Shown here piece by piece: positions 8,127-17,386 of a DNA stretch of 64,000 bases. The stretch spans positions 1,178,001 to 1,242,000 of the forward strand of contig NZ_JAZHRV010000001.1 of the NCBI RefSeq assembly GCF_036924595.1, given 5' to 3'. Made by a program: the position numbers and the translations under genes. This stretch comes from Bradyrhizobium algeriense (GTDB taxonomy: Bacteria; Pseudomonadota; Alphaproteobacteria; Rhizobiales; Xanthobacteraceae). How positions within the stretch are numbered: position 1 is the first letter of the stretch; each line of letters begins with the position of its first letter. The notes below the pieces were generated by a model. That model was not told the DNA's origin. It saw only the letters and a list, made by a program, of their open reading frames with translations, and made no database searches.

Positions 8127-9862
8127 CACTCCTCGCTGTTGTGGTGGGGTGTGTAGCGCTGCATTGAGCGAAGGTCGGTCTTGTTCAGAATCGCACCGAG
8201 CAGTTTGCGATGCACTCCTTGGGCTGATGCCAAAGCGCATTGCACCGTCTCGTTCGAGGTCTTGCCCCATTCCACCACCAGGACGTAGGCGTCGATCGTC
8301 ACGGTTGAAGCCCGGATGGCGATAAGTGGCGCAAGGGACGGTAAATCCACGACAATATAGTCGTATTGCCGTCGCAGTCCTTCAAACATCGTGCGGACGC
8401 TGTCCGATGCCAGAAACTCCGTCGGCTCGAACGGCTCGGGCATTTTCAGGAGAGGCAAGAAATGCATTTTACTCGCGTCAGAGGTCCGGAGGACTTCCTC
8501 GGCGGCAGCGCGCGCAAGGGCCAAGTCGCACCAGCCCTTCAAGGCGCGCGGCGTCAAGGAACGCGACAGCGTCCTCTTGCGGAAGTCCGCATCAACGAGC
8601 AGGACTCTGCGTCCTCCACGCGAGACAAGCTGCGCAAAATTCGCAGCGACGGTCGACTTGCCTTCCCCGTCGAGCGCAGATGTAAATCCGACAATCCTCG
8701 ACGGCTGTTCTGGCAGAAGAAGATCGCACAAGGGTCTTATCGAGCGGATTGTGTCGGCGAAATGCGAGGTGGGATTTATCAACACATACGAGAAGAGGCC
8801 ATTCGAAGGTATCAGTTTGGAATCCGCTAACTTGTTCCGGAACCGCGCGCGCAAAGCCAGAGGTCGCCAGTGTGGCTTTCGAATCCATTCGAGCGCGCCG
8901 AGACAGTTCGTCTTCAAGCGTTCCGCAACGTGCTCGGGCGTCCGGAACGTCCGATCCGACAGCTCTGCCCAAGCAGCAACCGCAAGACCGATGCAAAGTC
9001 CGCCGAATACAGCAATCGGCAGCACGAGAACAGGATTCGGCTTGCTCTTGAATGCTGGCGGCAAAGCTGGACTGACGACTTGACCCTCGGCGAACTGGAA
9101 CGACTTCTGCTGACCGGCTTCAGCGTAGCGCTGGACAAAGCTGTCGTGGAGCCTTCGGTACGTCCTTGCGTTTGCCCGAAGCTCGCTCAGCTTTGCCTGC
9201 TCGTCGATTTCATTCTTTGCTTGAAATTCTTGGACTTGCTTCTCTGCATCGGCTGCCTTCTTCTCGAGGTCACGCAGCCGAGCTTCCAGCCAATTGGTGG
9301 CGGCATCTGCGGCCTGATTTGTGGCATTGATCCGATTTTCGATATACGCGGCAGTAACGGCATTCGCAATTTGGGCGGCTTGCCGAGGATCAGTATCGGT
9401 AAAGTTGATCTTGATCACCGCAGAAAGGCCGACCCGCGACACGGATAGATTTCGTCGCAGGATGCGCATCGCGTCCTGTTCGGCAGTCAAACCTGCGGTC
9501 CTCGTACCTGTGAAAGCCGTATTTTCCGCCAGTTGAAGCGTTTTGACAACTGACATCGCGATTGCATCTGATTTCAGAATCTCGACTTGGCTGTCGACCG
9601 TTTTAGAATCGACAGAATTGTCGCTGCTAGCGGACTCCAGTTGAACAGGGCGGATTTGCGGCTTCTCGATGTATAAAACGGCTTCCGCAGTAAAGCGGGG
9701 GGCAGCAAAGAGAAGATAGCCTGCGGATGATGCGATGCTCAGGGCAAGAAATGTCAGGATCAGTCGTAGGTTGCGGCGGAGGAATGCGACTCTCTCTGCT
9801 GGAACAGCGGGCGCTTGTTCCACCTCCCCGAGCAGAGCTGTCGACTTGTCGGGTCGATACAT
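8093..9862 (-). CDS. Wzz/BY-kinase-type exopolysaccharide chain-length protein (ExoP-like)
   Basis: An inner-membrane polysaccharide co-polymerase of about 589 residues. It has two membrane segments (about residues 35-55 and 275-298), a periplasmic coiled-coil loop between them, and a cytoplasmic ATPase. ATPase motifs: Walker A SALDGEGKST (canonical Pro replaced by Asp), Walker A' VLLVDADFRKR, Walker B YDYIVVDLP. The usual C-terminal tyrosine cluster is nearly absent (only two tyrosines near the end), so classical autophosphorylation is doubtful. Start is ATG 9862 or GTG 9886; neither has a good ribosome site. A perfect EcfG promoter lies at 9905-9929. It should control chain length together with the OPX exporter encoded convergently. 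Confidence 0.9.
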   Translation of the reverse strand: MYRPDKSTALLGEVEQAPAVPAERVAFLRRNLRLILTFLALSIASSAGYLLFAAPRFTAEAVLYIEKPQIRPVQLESASSDNSVDSKTVDSQVEILKSDAIAMSVVKTLQLAENTAFTGTRTAGLTAEQDAMRILRRNLSVSRVGLSAVIKINFTDTDPRQAAQIANAVTAAYIENRINATNQAADAATNWLEARLRDLEKKAADAEKQVQEFQAKNEIDEQAKLSELRANARTYRRLHDSFVQRYAEAGQQKSFQFAEGQVVSPALPPAFKSKPNPVLVLPIAVFGGLCIGLAVAAWAELSDRTFRTPEHVAERLKTNCLGALEWIRKPHWRPLALRARFRNKLADSKLIPSNGLFSYVLINPTSHFADTIRSIRPLCDLLLPEQPSRIVGFTSALDGEGKSTVAANFAQLVSRGGRRVLLVDADFRKRTLSRSLTPRALKGWCDLALARAAAEEVLRTSDASKMHFLPLLKMPEPFEPTEFLASDSVRTMFEGLRRQYDYIVVDLPSLAPLIAIRASTVTIDAYVLVVEWGKTSNETVQCALASAQGVHRKLLGAILNKTDLRSMQRYTPHHNSEECYFRAPTASSF

Positions 9863-9904
9863 TTGGGGCCAAAACGCCAAAGACACAAACTACGCTTAAT
9901 CATT

Positions 9905-9929
9905 AACGCACTTCACGTTCCAATGTTCC
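9905..9929 (-). promoter_or_regulatory. EcfG-type promoter for the ExoP-like gene
   Basis: Minus strand GGAAC (9929-9925), 16 bases, CGTT (9908-9905); a perfect consensus match. Transcription would start near 9898. A second GTTCC at 9917-9921 is too close to the -10 to be used with it. Confidence 0.8.
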
Positions 9930-10364
9930 GCGTGACATAGTCACCAATGACGGGGGCGCTACCGATCGGGAACGAAGACGTTGGGTGCATCTGGTGCTAA
10001 GTGTAGCGGGCCCACGCGTGGCGCGGAGGGGCGCCCCGGATGAGTATGACAGCAAGCTCCTTTGCATTTCTCGTGCATGAGCTGGCGGAAAAGCTCCGCG
10101 AACACCCGTCGTGAATGGGTCCCAATTTTGAACGACGAATGAGCCGCGCCTCTCGGGTTGCGCCACAGAATTCAGCGCCCGAGCGATTCGCGTCCTTTCG
10201 CAGGAAGAGGAGGGTACCGGGCCTTCGCTGCAGCAAAGTCGGATGGCAGACGATCCCTGCGTCGGTACTGTGCATCGGAACCAGATGAAAAGCGGTGCAA
10301 TAGAGGCAGGTGAGTGGTGGGTGGCAGCCGACTCCCTCACGCCTGCCGGGGCCGCGAGCGCTGT
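9930..10364. other. Intergenic stretch, no gene seen
   Basis: About 435 bases between two minus-strand genes. The long minus frame across it has skewed composition and no family pattern or ribosome site. No terminator-like hairpin with a T tract was recognised. Confidence 0.5.
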
Positions 10365-11912
10365 CTAGATGTTCGCAACCATGAGATTGAAAAGCGCGTT
10401 CTTCGGGCCAGCAAACGATTGGTCCGTCGAGATCTCGAAGTGGACAAGATCCCCAGGGACTACATGATAATCCCGATGATTAGTGTTCTTGATCACGGTT
10501 GCAACCTTTACGCTCCTAGAACCGTTCTTGATGGCAAGCTTCATCGCTCCGGAATCGATTAGCAGTCCGTTCTTGAAGACCACCAGCTCGATCTTTCCTG
10601 CTGTTACGTCCGCGTCCAAGCTGACCTCGATCGCCCATATCCAACCCGCAGCCCCCACGAGTTGGCCCTTGACCGCGCTAGGTGAGTCGTTCGTCACGCG
10701 ATCCATGCGCGACTTCAGGCCGTTTTTGTAAAAGCGCAGGACTTCCGTAGTCGCGAAGGTGATGTCCGCCAGTTGCTGGTTGTCCAATAGAAAGACATGG
10801 GGGGAAATGATGTCGGCAACACTGCGGAACTGGACCCGTGCGTCATGTGTAGTGGCCACCGTCAGCTCACCTGACTTGCGTGTGGTCGCAACTTCTTGAT
10901 AGCCGTCAATGGTCACTTGCGCGCCGGCGCTGGCGTGAAACACGGAGTGGGGCCGTGTGCTGTCGATCGTCGTGAATCGCATCTCGACGCCTTGGAAGCG
11001 GTAGGTGCCTTGTTGAGTCGGCCCGTTGCCGCTCAGGTCAAAAATGACGTTCCGCGGCGTGTCGGCTACTGTGCATTGCTCCATTCGCCATGCGCGCACA
11101 TTGACCTCGGTCGTTCCACCCCAGCAGACGAGCTGAGATCCGCGGCCGAAATTGATCTCGACATTGTCGATGTTGACGCTTGAGCAACCCGCCAAATGAA
11201 TGAGTTCCTCTTCCGCCATTTGCCGAAGCGCGTAGACATGCGAAATCAGGATGTTCGGCATCCCCTCGACCGGGTTGGTCCTCAGGCGAATGGCCGCGCC
11301 ACTCGCCACGTAACCGCTGAAGAGATGCGACATAATACATCCCCACAGGTTCAGAGGGCGACCAGGTGCCTGCACCTCGCGAGTTGAAACAAGTCGACAT
11401 CCGTTGTGGTTCTCGCAATTGTCGATCTGAAAATCCGCGTACCCGCCATCGTCGAACAGGAACATATTTGACTCTTTGTTCGCGATGGATTGATTGCGCG
11501 TCCACGCCGCTCGCAGGTTTTTCAGGCTGAAAGCACGGTTGGTCGTATCTCGATAGTCGTGACCGTGGCTGGAGAACAGGAAGATTGGCTTGTTGTTGGC
11601 GGCTTGTGTGATGGTGACTCGCCCAGCCTCTCCCGTGATCGCCCAACCGTGCTTGCCATGTGGAATTGGTAGAGAGTCGGAGATCAAATATGATTGCGGC
11701 GTACCGGGGATCACCAGTTGCATTTTGTTGTTGCAGGCGTAATCGATGGCCTGCCGAAAGGCATTTGTATCGTCGTGCACACCATCACCGACCGCACCAA
11801 ACTTCCGAACGTCTAGTCGGGCTTCAATGGTTTTAGGTTTGTTTGACTGCGCACGAGCTGAACCTGAAAAGCCGCCCACAGCGCCCAGGAAGAGCAAGTC
11901 ACGGCGGTTCAT
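10365..11912 (-). CDS. Exported pectate-lyase-fold (right-handed beta-helix) protein
   Basis: A 515-residue protein. The N-terminus MNRRDLLFLGAVGGFSGSARAQS has a twin-arginine-like signal peptide with an A-x-A site, so it is probably exported folded. Next comes the Pectate_lyase_3 pattern DVRKFGAVGDGVHDDTNAFRQAIDYA (about residues 33-58), then parallel beta-helix-like repeats and a C-terminal beta-rich domain. In polysaccharide loci such proteins usually cut or trim the polymer (lyase or hydrolase). The catalytic residues cannot be assigned from sequence alone. The ATG at 11912 follows GAGGGAGAG. No EcfG motif was found directly upstream; it may be transcribed with the GT2 gene, whose stop lies 147 bases upstream. 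Confidence 0.8.
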   Translation of the reverse strand: MNRRDLLFLGAVGGFSGSARAQSNKPKTIEARLDVRKFGAVGDGVHDDTNAFRQAIDYACNNKMQLVIPGTPQSYLISDSLPIPHGKHGWAITGEAGRVTITQAANNKPIFLFSSHGHDYRDTTNRAFSLKNLRAAWTRNQSIANKESNMFLFDDGGYADFQIDNCENHNGCRLVSTREVQAPGRPLNLWGCIMSHLFSGYVASGAAIRLRTNPVEGMPNILISHVYALRQMAEEELIHLAGCSSVNIDNVEINFGRGSQLVCWGGTTEVNVRAWRMEQCTVADTPRNVIFDLSGNGPTQQGTYRFQGVEMRFTTIDSTRPHSVFHASAGAQVTIDGYQEVATTRKSGELTVATTHDARVQFRSVADIISPHVFLLDNQQLADITFATTEVLRFYKNGLKSRMDRVTNDSPSAVKGQLVGAAGWIWAIEVSLDADVTAGKIELVVFKNGLLIDSGAMKLAIKNGSRSVKVATVIKNTNHRDYHVVPGDLVHFEISTDQSFAGPKNALFNLMVANI

Positions 11913-12059
11913 GTCTCTCTCCCTCGCGTTCCATTCACTGGGCACTTCGGCACGCGCGCGAACCTTGAATTGAGGTCTTTTTTCCGAGTATCCGAATCCA
12001 TCCGTTCCCAAATGGCCCAAAGGCACGGCAACAGACGGCCGCAACACGTCTTACGCGCT

Positions 12060-13049
12060 TTACGCGCTCCGGCGAGGTTCGCTTTCCAAACGAGGAGGGC
12101 CGACGTCGAGCCCCTGCGCGTCCCGCAAATGTTCGATGAACGACTCCAGTCCCTTCGCTGCGATCATCCGACGGGCCTCGTATAGCTTGGCGTCCACGAG
12201 AAAGAGGTTCCACAAAGCCTGCAGGAAGCAGAAAACGAGACCCTGCTGCCCGTCGAGAAACCCCAGTCGAAACACGTACCGATACAGGTAGTACGCCAAA
12301 GCTCGAAAGTAGGGTGGGAGAGCGGGATATATTCTGGCTTTGATCCTGTGGTAGACAACTTGTCGTCGGGACACATTGCCGCTCAATGCATGCTGCGACA
12401 GTCCCAGCTGCAATTCATAGTCGAGTAGGTCAATCACCCTGCGGCTCGAATACTTGTTGTGTTTGTCCGTCCACCAAGTGAGGTCCCGTAAGTTCTCGTC
12501 GATCAAGTCGCCTGGGCAGTAGTCAACCAGTCCCTGCTTGACGACGCAGTACTCGTCGATCCAACGCTGTTCTACTCTGCCCAATCCTGTCCGCCAGATT
12601 TTCAGGACTCTCATCGGGTAGAAGCCCCCGTGGCGAATTGGGCGCCCGAGAAATACGACAAGGCGGTCAACGTAAAAGCCGGAGACGGAGGCGGGTGCGC
12701 GCGGAATGCGTGTCGTCATCGATGTGGCGAGCTCTGCCGAAATGTACTCATCTGCGTCAATACGCATGACCCAATCGGTATCGGTCGGCAGGTTGTCGAG
12801 CGCCCATTGAAATTGATCGGCTTGATTTTTGAATTTTCGTTGCACCACCTCGGCGCCCTCGCGCCGGGCGATCTCGACTGTCGCATCTGTTGAAAAGGAA
12901 TCCACGACATAGATGCGCGACGCGACAGGTTTGAGACTGCGAATGCAGCGTTCTATGTGCAATTCTTCATCGTAAGTCAGGATGATCGCCGTGAGCGACA
13001 GGCCCGAGGACCAACTCGCGTCTTTAGCAGGAACGGTCGTGTCGGCCAC
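12060..13049 (-). CDS. Glycosyltransferase family 2
   Basis: A 329-residue GT-A enzyme. The N-terminal pattern is LTAIILTYDEELHIERCIRSL (residues about 18-38), then VVDSFSTDATVEIA and the metal-binding DxD-type motif MRIDADEY near residue 97. The C-terminal half holds two amphipathic or weakly hydrophobic stretches (PPYFRALAYYLYRYVFRLGF) that may touch the membrane. It resembles the WaaE/KdtX-like GT2 group. Its start lies 31 bases from the -10 of a perfect EcfG promoter and it is divergent from asnB. Sugar specificity unknown. Confidence 0.9.
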   Translation of the reverse strand: MADTTVPAKDASWSSGLSLTAIILTYDEELHIERCIRSLKPVASRIYVVDSFSTDATVEIARREGAEVVQRKFKNQADQFQWALDNLPTDTDWVMRIDADEYISAELATSMTTRIPRAPASVSGFYVDRLVVFLGRPIRHGGFYPMRVLKIWRTGLGRVEQRWIDEYCVVKQGLVDYCPGDLIDENLRDLTWWTDKHNKYSSRRVIDLLDYELQLGLSQHALSGNVSRRQVVYHRIKARIYPALPPYFRALAYYLYRYVFRLGFLDGQQGLVFCFLQALWNLFLVDAKLYEARRMIAAKGLESFIEHLRDAQGLDVGPPRLESEPRRSA

Positions 13050-13079
13050 GTGCTTCTCCTGGTTCGGACCAAGGCGCTA

Positions 13080-13104
13080 AACGCTGCTGTCAGTCGCAGG
13101 TTCC
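13080..13104 (-). promoter_or_regulatory. EcfG-type promoter for the GT2 gene
   Basis: Minus strand GGAAC (13104-13100), 16 bases, CGTT (13083-13080). Perfect match, about 30 bases upstream of the ATG at 13049. Confidence 0.8.
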
Positions 13105-13179
13105 GACGAGTCGGCCCAATTTTGTCCGGACCTGATTTAAACCTATGTTTATTCGATGCCATGCAGCTCCACCAACGCG

Positions 13180-13204
13180 GGAACGCAAGTGCGGATCGGG
13201 CGTT
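13180..13204 (+). promoter_or_regulatory. EcfG-type promoter for the asnB operon
   Basis: Plus strand GGAAC (13180-13184), 16 bases, CGTT (13201-13204). Perfect match. The start site would be near 13211, only about 22 bases from the ATG at 13233. This rules out the longer in-frame starts of asnB. Together with 13080-13104 it forms a divergent pair of stress promoters. Confidence 0.82.
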
Positions 13205-13232
13205 CCGCACCCCGGTGGGAGATACCCCTCAC

Positions 13233-15155
13233 ATGTGCGGTATTGCAGGCTTCCTCGGTCCCTGGAGTGACCGGCTGCTTGATGCGATGCTCGATCGACT
13301 CAGTCATCGTGGCCCAGACGGCCGCGCCCTTTGGCGGGATTCGGAAGCGAATTTCGCGGTTGGCCACGCGCGCCTGTCGATAATCGATCTGAGTGCTTCC
13401 GCCAACCAGCCAATGCATACAGCTGATGGACGTTACGTCATCTCATTCAACGGTGAGATCTACAATTTCAAGGAATTGCGCCGTGAACTCGAAAGCGCCG
13501 GTGTCGTATTTCGCACCAAGAGCGATACGGAGGTGCTTCTTCGTCTATTTGAATGCGAGGGCCAAGCCTGCCTCAGTCGCCTAAGCGGCATCTTCGCTTT
13601 TGCGGTCTGGGATCGTACGTCGCGGCACCTTTTCGTTGCGCGCGATCATCTCGGCGTGAAACCCTTGTACTACGCCGCGCTACCTCACGGGTTTCTGTTT
13701 GCATCAGAACTCAAGGCATTGACGGTATGCCCCGATGTATCCCGCGACATCGACGTGGGATGCGTGGCGAACCATCTCGCATTCGTCTGGTCATCCTCTG
13801 CTTCCACCATGCTAAAGTCTGTTCGGAAGCTACGGCCCGGACATTGCGCCTGGATCGACGCCAACGCCCGGCTGAGGATCGAGCGATACTACGAAATTCC
13901 CCAGCCGTCCCCCCGCTGCGAGCGAGTTGAATCAGCGGCTTTTCTGAGTTTGTTCGATCGGGTTGTCGCGGATCAAATGGTTGCCGACGTGCCGGTCGGC
14001 GCTTGCTTATCCGGAGGCGTTGATTCCAGCGCCGTTGTGGCGTCGATGTGCAGAGCGACTGATCCCGCTCGGATCGTCACATTCTGTGCAAGCGTGCCGA
14101 AGGACCGTACTCACGCCGATAATTTCGGGGACGATATTGTCCATGCACGCGAGATGGCAAGAAGGCTGGAGGTCCCGCTGGTCGAAGTGCCGACTACAGC
14201 GAAGCTTATCGATCAGCTTCCCCGAATGCTCTGGGAATTGGACGAGCCGACCGGCGATTTTGCCGCCCTGCAGACCCGGATGATCGCTGCAGAAGCGAAG
14301 CGACACGGCATCAAGGTCTTGCTGACGGGCACCGGGGGAGATGATCTGTTCACGGGGTACGGTAGGCACGTCGCAGCGTTCATTTGGGCGGCGCTCGATC
14401 AGATCCCTTACGCACGTGGATTGGCCTCACGCCTAATCAGGGGGTTCCCTAGCCGTTCCGTTCTTGGGCGTCGGCTCGGCCGCCTTGGTCAGCTGTTGGC
14501 CTTGAGCGAGGACGAGATGCTGACGGAAGCCATGAGCTTCTCGAACTGGCCGGCGGCCGAGCGGATCTCGCTCGTTGCGACGGCCCCAGACCAATCGTTC
14601 GAGAGTCATAGCGCCCTGTTTGGCCGATTGCTGGGCAACACGCGCGAATTGCATCCAGTGGAACGACTGCTGCAACTGGATCTTCATGGATTCGTGCCGG
14701 ACCTCAATCTGAATTACACGGACAAGATGGGAATGCAGGAGGGGGTCGAACTCCGCGTGCCTCTGCTTGATCTCCGGCTGGTGGCGTTTGCCATGCAAGT
14801 TCCGATCTCACAAAAGATCGCGCTCTGGCAAACGAAGCGGATTCTGCGGAAGGCCATGGCGGACCGCTTGAATTGGGCTGTTCTGCATCGCGCGAAGCAA
14901 GGCTTTGGCGTCCCTCTCAGGGCCTGGATGGCCGGTCCCGCACGCGGCCTGATTGTGGAAATGACATCGCCGCGCGTCGTTACAGCGCGAGGCCTCTTTG
15001 ATCCCGCAGCAGTCGCTCGGTTGCGCAATGCGTTCGACCAGAATCGGAGCGATGTGGCGTTCATCCTCTTCACGCTCGTGTGCATTGAGATTTGGTGCCG
15101 TCAGCTGAGCTGCCAACCATCGCTCGCGAGCACAGATGCGAGAAATGCTGCTTAG
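13233..15155 (+). CDS. asnB: Asparagine synthase (glutamine-hydrolysing) type amidotransferase
   Basis: A 640-residue class II amidotransferase. The start MCGIAGFLG leaves Cys2 as the N-terminal nucleophile after Met removal. The glutaminase domain (1-210) has RLSHRGPDG and SFNGEIYNF. The synthetase domain has the PP-loop LSGGVDSSAVVASM (259-272) and a later LTGTGGDDLFTGYGRH. In polysaccharide clusters such AsnB homologues are thought to amidate uronic acids or other carboxylates; with a nucleotide-sugar dehydrogenase downstream, uronamide formation is plausible but inferred. It heads a run of genes to 20429. Residues about 163-212 reappear inside the chimeric ORF at 32465-32911. Confidence 0.92.
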   Translation: MCGIAGFLGPWSDRLLDAMLDRLSHRGPDGRALWRDSEANFAVGHARLSIIDLSASANQPMHTADGRYVISFNGEIYNFKELRRELESAGVVFRTKSDTEVLLRLFECEGQACLSRLSGIFAFAVWDRTSRHLFVARDHLGVKPLYYAALPHGFLFASELKALTVCPDVSRDIDVGCVANHLAFVWSSSASTMLKSVRKLRPGHCAWIDANARLRIERYYEIPQPSPRCERVESAAFLSLFDRVVADQMVADVPVGACLSGGVDSSAVVASMCRATDPARIVTFCASVPKDRTHADNFGDDIVHAREMARRLEVPLVEVPTTAKLIDQLPRMLWELDEPTGDFAALQTRMIAAEAKRHGIKVLLTGTGGDDLFTGYGRHVAAFIWAALDQIPYARGLASRLIRGFPSRSVLGRRLGRLGQLLALSEDEMLTEAMSFSNWPAAERISLVATAPDQSFESHSALFGRLLGNTRELHPVERLLQLDLHGFVPDLNLNYTDKMGMQEGVELRVPLLDLRLVAFAMQVPISQKIALWQTKRILRKAMADRLNWAVLHRAKQGFGVPLRAWMAGPARGLIVEMTSPRVVTARGLFDPAAVARLRNAFDQNRSDVAFILFTLVCIEIWCRQLSCQPSLASTDARNAA

Positions 15156-15211
15156 TCGTACGACTGGGCGCCCGCACGTCGGCGTAACGGTCCTTGCTGG
15201 AGAGCGCGAGG

Positions 15212-17386
15212 ATGAAACAGATCGTCCAAAGTGCAAGTACTGGCGCCCTGTCGGTTCGGGACGTACCCGTGCCGCGCGTCAAACCAGGGCATCTCCTGGT
15301 TCGCACTGCGGCCAGCCTGATTTCCGCTGGCACAGAGCGAATGGTCGTCGAATTTGCAAAAAAGAGCCTGATCGGGAAAGCAAAGAGTCGGCCTGATCTG
15401 GTCAAACAAGTAGTAGCCAAGATCCATCGCGATGGCCTCTTGGCCACCCTGGATGCTGTGCGAGCGCGTCTCGACCAGCCATTGCCGCTCGGTTATTCCG
15501 CTTCGGGCGTTGTTCTGGAAGTGGGCCCTGGGCTCGAAGGCAGATTTCAGGTTGGCGATCGGGTCGCCATTGCGGGAGCGGGAATCGCCAATCACGCTGA
15601 GTATAATGTTGCTCCAGGCAACCTGACAGCCTCTGTCCCAGGGGACGTATCCCACGTCGAGGCGTGCTTCGGTACCCTCGCATCCATAGCGCTCAACGGC
15701 ATCCGCCTGTTAGAACCGAAGCTGGGCGACGTGGTTGGGGTCATCGGTGTGGGTCTGGTCGGCCAATTGGCCACTCAGCTCCTTGCGATCCACGGGTGCC
15801 GCGTAATCTGCCTGGATTACAGCGCCCAAAGGCTTGCTCTGGCCCGGTCCATCGGTGCCGAATTTACCTGGAATCTTGCTGACGGTAGTCCCTCCGCGTT
15901 CATCGGATCTCACACCAACGGCGTCGGTTGCGATGGCGTCGTGATCGCAGCTGCTACGAATTCAAGCGAACCATTTGACACGGCGGCGGACATTGCGCGC
16001 GACCGCGCGAAGATCAGTCTGGTGGGCATCACCGGGACCGCGTTTCCGTATCGCGAGTTTATGAAGAAAGAGCTTTCGGTCGTCGTCTCGCGTTCCTATG
16101 GGCCCGGAAGATACGACAACGACTTCGAAAAACGCAACGTCAAGTACCCTGTCGGCTGGATACGCTGGACCGAGGCAGACAATTTGGCTGAGTGCGTTCG
16201 TCTGATGAGTCCGAGCCGCACGCTCCGGCTCACTCCGACAGCACTCGCGACGCATCGGTTCTCGATACAGGATGCGGAAAAAGCCTATGAACTGGTTACG
16301 GAAGGGGCGGAGCCGCATCTGGGGGTCGTAATAGAATATCCGGCCGACGAGGAAGCAAGAGTCGGGCCGATCTCGACTATCGAAATGCGGACTCGTCCGA
16401 ATCCGGATCCGGGCCGCCGCCGGTGCTCCTTGGGGGTGATCGGCGCGGGGTCTTTCGCGCGATCAAAATTGCTGCCCACACTGGCCTGCCACCCGCAGGT
16501 GGTGCTGCAAACAGTCGTGACGCAGCGCGGCGTTTCGGCTGACGACACCCAGCGCAAATTTGGTTTTTGCCATTGTGGGACAGACGAATCGGCAGTTTTC
16601 GACGATCCCGAGATCAATGCAGTTGTCATCACCACGCCGCACAGCACCCACGCGGCTCTCACCGCTCGTGCGCTGTCCGCGGGCAAAGCCGTCCTCGTCG
16701 AAAAGCCGTTGGCCCTGACGCGGGACGAAATGAATTCAGTCATAGAAGCTCGCAATATGTCTTCCGCATTTTTTCAAGTCGGATTCAACAGACGATTTGC
16801 GCCGATGATCGCTTCCTTGCATCGCCACTTGGCGCCGTTGTCTGGGCCAAAAAACGTTCTCATGCGCATCAATGCGGGGCAACTCGCACCTGACAGCTGG
16901 CAGCGAGAACCTGACGAGGGAAGCGGTCGCATCCTCGGTGAGCTCTGTCATTTCGTCGATTTGGCCCGCTTCCTGATCGGGGCGCCGATTGTAGCGGTTC
17001 GAGCTGATGCGGCGCGCCTTGTTCGCGGGCTGTGCGAGGACGTCACCGTTGCCATTCGGTTCAGCGATGGCAGTCTTTGTACCCTTGTCTATACGGCACT
17101 CGGCGATCCAGCCTACAGCAAGGAAAGAATTGAATGCTACGCTGGCGGCACAGTGGCCAGCATCGACAATTTTCGGATGCTAGAGATCGCCGCCAACGGC
17201 AGTGTCCGACGCCGGTGGAGCAGATTGAAGCAGGACAAAGGTCATCAGGGTGAGCTCGACGCTTTCGTCGCGGCGGTCGTGGAAAACACCGGCCCGCCTA
17301 TTCCGGAACCAGAGATTGTGGAAACGAGCCTGGCAACGATTGCTGTTGTCGAATCGCTTCGAACCGGCTCGGTCGTGTTCCTATGA
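15212..17386 (+). CDS. Bi-domain oxidoreductase: MDR alcohol dehydrogenase fused to Gfo/Idh/MocA
   Basis: A 724-residue fusion. Residues 1-370 form a medium-chain dehydrogenase-like domain (LGYSASGVVLEVGPG, FQVGDRVAIAG, and the NAD-binding VGVIGVGLVGQLATQLL), apparently without the usual zinc cysteines. Residues about 400-720 are a Gfo/Idh/MocA domain (LGVIGAGSFARSKLLPTL, then VVITTPHSTH and LVEKPLALT with the family's EKP motif near 496). Such fusions sit next to heparinase II/III-like genes in many polysaccharide loci and probably change the oxidation state or stereochemistry of a sugar nucleotide. Start ATG follows GCGAGGA. Its stop overlaps the next start (ATGA). Confidence 0.88.
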   Translation: MKQIVQSASTGALSVRDVPVPRVKPGHLLVRTAASLISAGTERMVVEFAKKSLIGKAKSRPDLVKQVVAKIHRDGLLATLDAVRARLDQPLPLGYSASGVVLEVGPGLEGRFQVGDRVAIAGAGIANHAEYNVAPGNLTASVPGDVSHVEACFGTLASIALNGIRLLEPKLGDVVGVIGVGLVGQLATQLLAIHGCRVICLDYSAQRLALARSIGAEFTWNLADGSPSAFIGSHTNGVGCDGVVIAAATNSSEPFDTAADIARDRAKISLVGITGTAFPYREFMKKELSVVVSRSYGPGRYDNDFEKRNVKYPVGWIRWTEADNLAECVRLMSPSRTLRLTPTALATHRFSIQDAEKAYELVTEGAEPHLGVVIEYPADEEARVGPISTIEMRTRPNPDPGRRRCSLGVIGAGSFARSKLLPTLACHPQVVLQTVVTQRGVSADDTQRKFGFCHCGTDESAVFDDPEINAVVITTPHSTHAALTARALSAGKAVLVEKPLALTRDEMNSVIEARNMSSAFFQVGFNRRFAPMIASLHRHLAPLSGPKNVLMRINAGQLAPDSWQREPDEGSGRILGELCHFVDLARFLIGAPIVAVRADAARLVRGLCEDVTVAIRFSDGSLCTLVYTALGDPAYSKERIECYAGGTVASIDNFRMLEIAANGSVRRRWSRLKQDKGHQGELDAFVAAVVENTGPPIPEPEIVETSLATIAVVESLRTGSVVFL

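Noticed and set aside
9903..10340. 145-codon open frame on the minus strand between the ExoP-like and pectate-lyase-fold genes
   Set aside because: It would run into the EcfG promoter of the ExoP-like gene; no ribosome site or recognisable sequence.
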